Origin: an uncultured Clostridia bacterium
GTDB lineage: Bacteria > Bacillota > Clostridia > Oscillospirales > Oscillospiraceae
NCBI GenBank assembly: GCA_937907975.1
Contig: CALEQS010000017.1
Span: forward strand, 1-15,986
Reading direction: 5' to 3'
Length of the DNA: 15,986 nt
Within the stretch, counting starts at the first letter, position 1, and every line of letters begins with the position of its first letter. Under the pieces are notes generated by a model. The model ran no database searches, was not told where the DNA came from, and worked only from the letters and a program-made list of their open reading frames with translations. Below, piece after piece: positions 15,086 to 15,986 of this stretch. The position numbers and the translations under genes are program-made.

Positions 15086-15861
15086 GCTTTCACACTTTGA
15101 TCGCCAGTGATATTGACGGCACACTGATCCCGGAGGAGACCACCGTGATCCCGGAGGCGGTGTACACGCAGGTGCGCACCGCTTGGGAGAAGGGGTTCCT
15201 CTTCATGGCTGCCAGCGGCCGTCAGTACCCCAGTCTGCGCGCCCTGTTTGCCCCGGTGGCGGATCAGATGGCATTTCTGATCGAGAATGGCGGCGGCATC
15301 TATTATCAGGAGAAGTTGATTTACTTCAACGCCTTTGACCGTGACACGGCCATCCAGATCGCCCGCTATGTTCAGTCTGTGCCGGACTGCGAGTTTCTGG
15401 CCGACGGAGCGTGGGAGAGCTATGCCATTCCCAAGAGTCGCGCCTTTGTGCATCAACTGGAGGACGTGCAGAAACTCAGTGTGCGTTATATTGACAATTT
15501 TGACGCGTTCCCCGACCGGGTGATGAAGATTGCAGTCTGGTGCCCCAAAGGCTCTGGGCAGTACGAGAAGCCCTTTACAGAGCGGTTCGGCCGCTGCTCC
15601 AGAATTGCTGTCTCGGGCAGTGCCTGGATCGATTTCAGTGTTTCGGATAAAGGCTCTGGCCTGAAAGCGGCCTGCGAACTGTTTCAGATCCCGCAGGAGC
15701 GCACCATTGCCTTTGGTGACAACTGGAATGACGTGTCCATGCTGGACTTTGTGGCTCGGCCTTATATTATGGAGAGTGCCGCTCCTGCCCTGAAAAGGCG
15801 CTATTTCAACACCTGTTCGGACGTTCCAACGACCCTCAAAAAAATATTCAAGAAATTTTGA
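15082..15861 (+). CDS. Cof-type HAD-superfamily phosphatase
   Basis: This 259-residue soluble hydrolase belongs to the Cof/YbjI-like (IIB) branch of the HAD superfamily, which dephosphorylates sugar phosphates, nucleotides or cofactors. Motif I is DIDGT with D10 (nucleophile) and D12; motif II is S45 in AASGRQ; motif III is K149 in VMKIAVW; motif IV is GDNWND with D213 and D217 binding magnesium. The segment between motifs II and III is the C2-type cap that decides substrate. The TTG start overlaps the ftsK stop (TTGA), so translation is probably coupled to ftsK. Despite that neighbour there is no known link between Cof phosphatases and DNA translocation; the linkage may be only positional. 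The specific substrate cannot be predicted. Confidence 0.9.
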   Translation: MSFHTLIASDIDGTLIPEETTVIPEAVYTQVRTAWEKGFLFMAASGRQYPSLRALFAPVADQMAFLIENGGGIYYQEKLIYFNAFDRDTAIQIARYVQSVPDCEFLADGAWESYAIPKSRAFVHQLEDVQKLSVRYIDNFDAFPDRVMKIAVWCPKGSGQYEKPFTERFGRCSRIAVSGSAWIDFSVSDKGSGLKAACELFQIPQERTIAFGDNWNDVSMLDFVARPYIMESAAPALKRRYFNTCSDVPTTLKKIFKKF

Positions 15862-15868
15862 AAAAAGC

Positions 15869-15897
15869 TTGCATTCGTCGGAAAGCTGTGCTATTAT
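15869..15897 (+). promoter_or_regulatory. Strong sigma-A promoter for the tRNA gene
   Basis: TTGCAT (15869-15874) and TATTAT (15892-15897) are separated by exactly 17 bases. Transcription should begin near 15904, leaving a leader of about 20 bases that contains a small GTCGT/ACGAC stem (15904-15908 with 15919-15923) just before the mature tRNA 5' end. No terminator for the HAD gene is visible between its stop and this promoter. Confidence 0.85.
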
Positions 15898-15925
15898 ATA
15901 CAAGTCGTCAGCGAGAGCACGACAT

Positions 15926-15986
15926 GCGGCAGTAGCTCAGTTGGATAGAGTGACTGGCTACGAACCAGTAGGTCGGGGGTTCGAGT
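15926..15986 (+). tRNA. tRNA-Arg(ACG), 3' end cut off by the window
   Basis: The acceptor strand GCGGCAG (15926-15932) is followed by TA, D stem GCTC/GAGT around AGTTGGATA, base 26 G, anticodon stem ACTGG/CCAGT, and anticodon loop CTACGAA with anticodon ACG at 15960-15962. Then come variable loop AGGTC, T stem GGGGG and T loop beginning TTCGA. The window ends within the T loop. The ACG anticodon, with A34 normally deaminated to inosine by TadA, reads CGU, CGC and CGA arginine codons. The missing 3' half should include CTGCCGC to pair with the acceptor strand. Confidence 0.96.

Noticed and set aside
13955..15124. A 389-codon - strand frame opposite the FtsK motor
   Set aside because: Covers the most conserved part of ftsK on the other strand; no independent support.
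15848..15862. Small TTCAA/TTGAA symmetry at the end of the HAD gene as a terminator
   Set aside because: Only five A/T-dominated pairs with no GC stem or proper U tract.

Overview
The window is a GC-rich, almost entirely + strand stretch of bacterial chromosome packed with housekeeping genes. Gene content (RF1 with the PET/GGQ pattern of Firmicutes, a four-helix FtsK/SpoIIIE, Cof-type HAD phosphatase, DUF218 protein), AAGGAGG ribosome binding sites and the high GC suggest a gut-type Clostridia, most likely Oscillospiraceae/Ruminococcaceae (Flavonifractor/Oscillibacter-like). That placement is inference; no marker in the window fixes the genus. I see no mobile element, phage gene, CRISPR array or toxin system.

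Region 1 (1-8002) is one tight cluster: murF (5' end cut off by the window), an ABC-F ATPase, a membrane-anchored DUF218/YdcF-like protein, prfA, a fused threonylcarbamoyl-AMP synthase (Sua5) plus dephospho-CoA kinase (CoaE), and an M18 aminopeptidase. Genes overlap by 4 bases or lie 1 to 8 bases apart, so co-transcription and translational coupling are likely. The theme is wall precursor synthesis and translation (ribosome-associated ATPase, release factor, tRNA t6A modification), with CoA synthesis attached through the fusion.

Region 2 (8003-10997) starts after a GC-rich hairpin and holds three chained genes, all with GTG starts: an HSL-type alpha/beta esterase, a condensation-domain-like acyltransferase (COG4908 type) and a zinc-ribbon multi-pass membrane protein. 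It closes with a bulged rho-independent terminator. This cassette, which I infer makes and cleaves an unknown ester or amide, is the least understood part of the window.

Region 3 (11000-15861) has its own extended -10 promoter and carries uppP (undecaprenyl-diphosphate recycling), ftsK/spoIIIE (chromosome translocation at the septum) and a Cof-type HAD phosphatase whose TTG start overlaps the ftsK stop. Region 4 (15862-15986) is a strong consensus promoter driving a tRNA-Arg(ACG) gene cut off by the window end.

The strongest leads are the in-frame Sua5-CoaE fusion and the esterase/acyltransferase/zinc-ribbon membrane cassette. Smaller ones are a four-copy 24-bp repeat in the ftsK linker and a perfect 13-bp hairpin inside the acyltransferase gene. 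No intergenic stretch exceeds 300 bases; the longest is 10944-11079.
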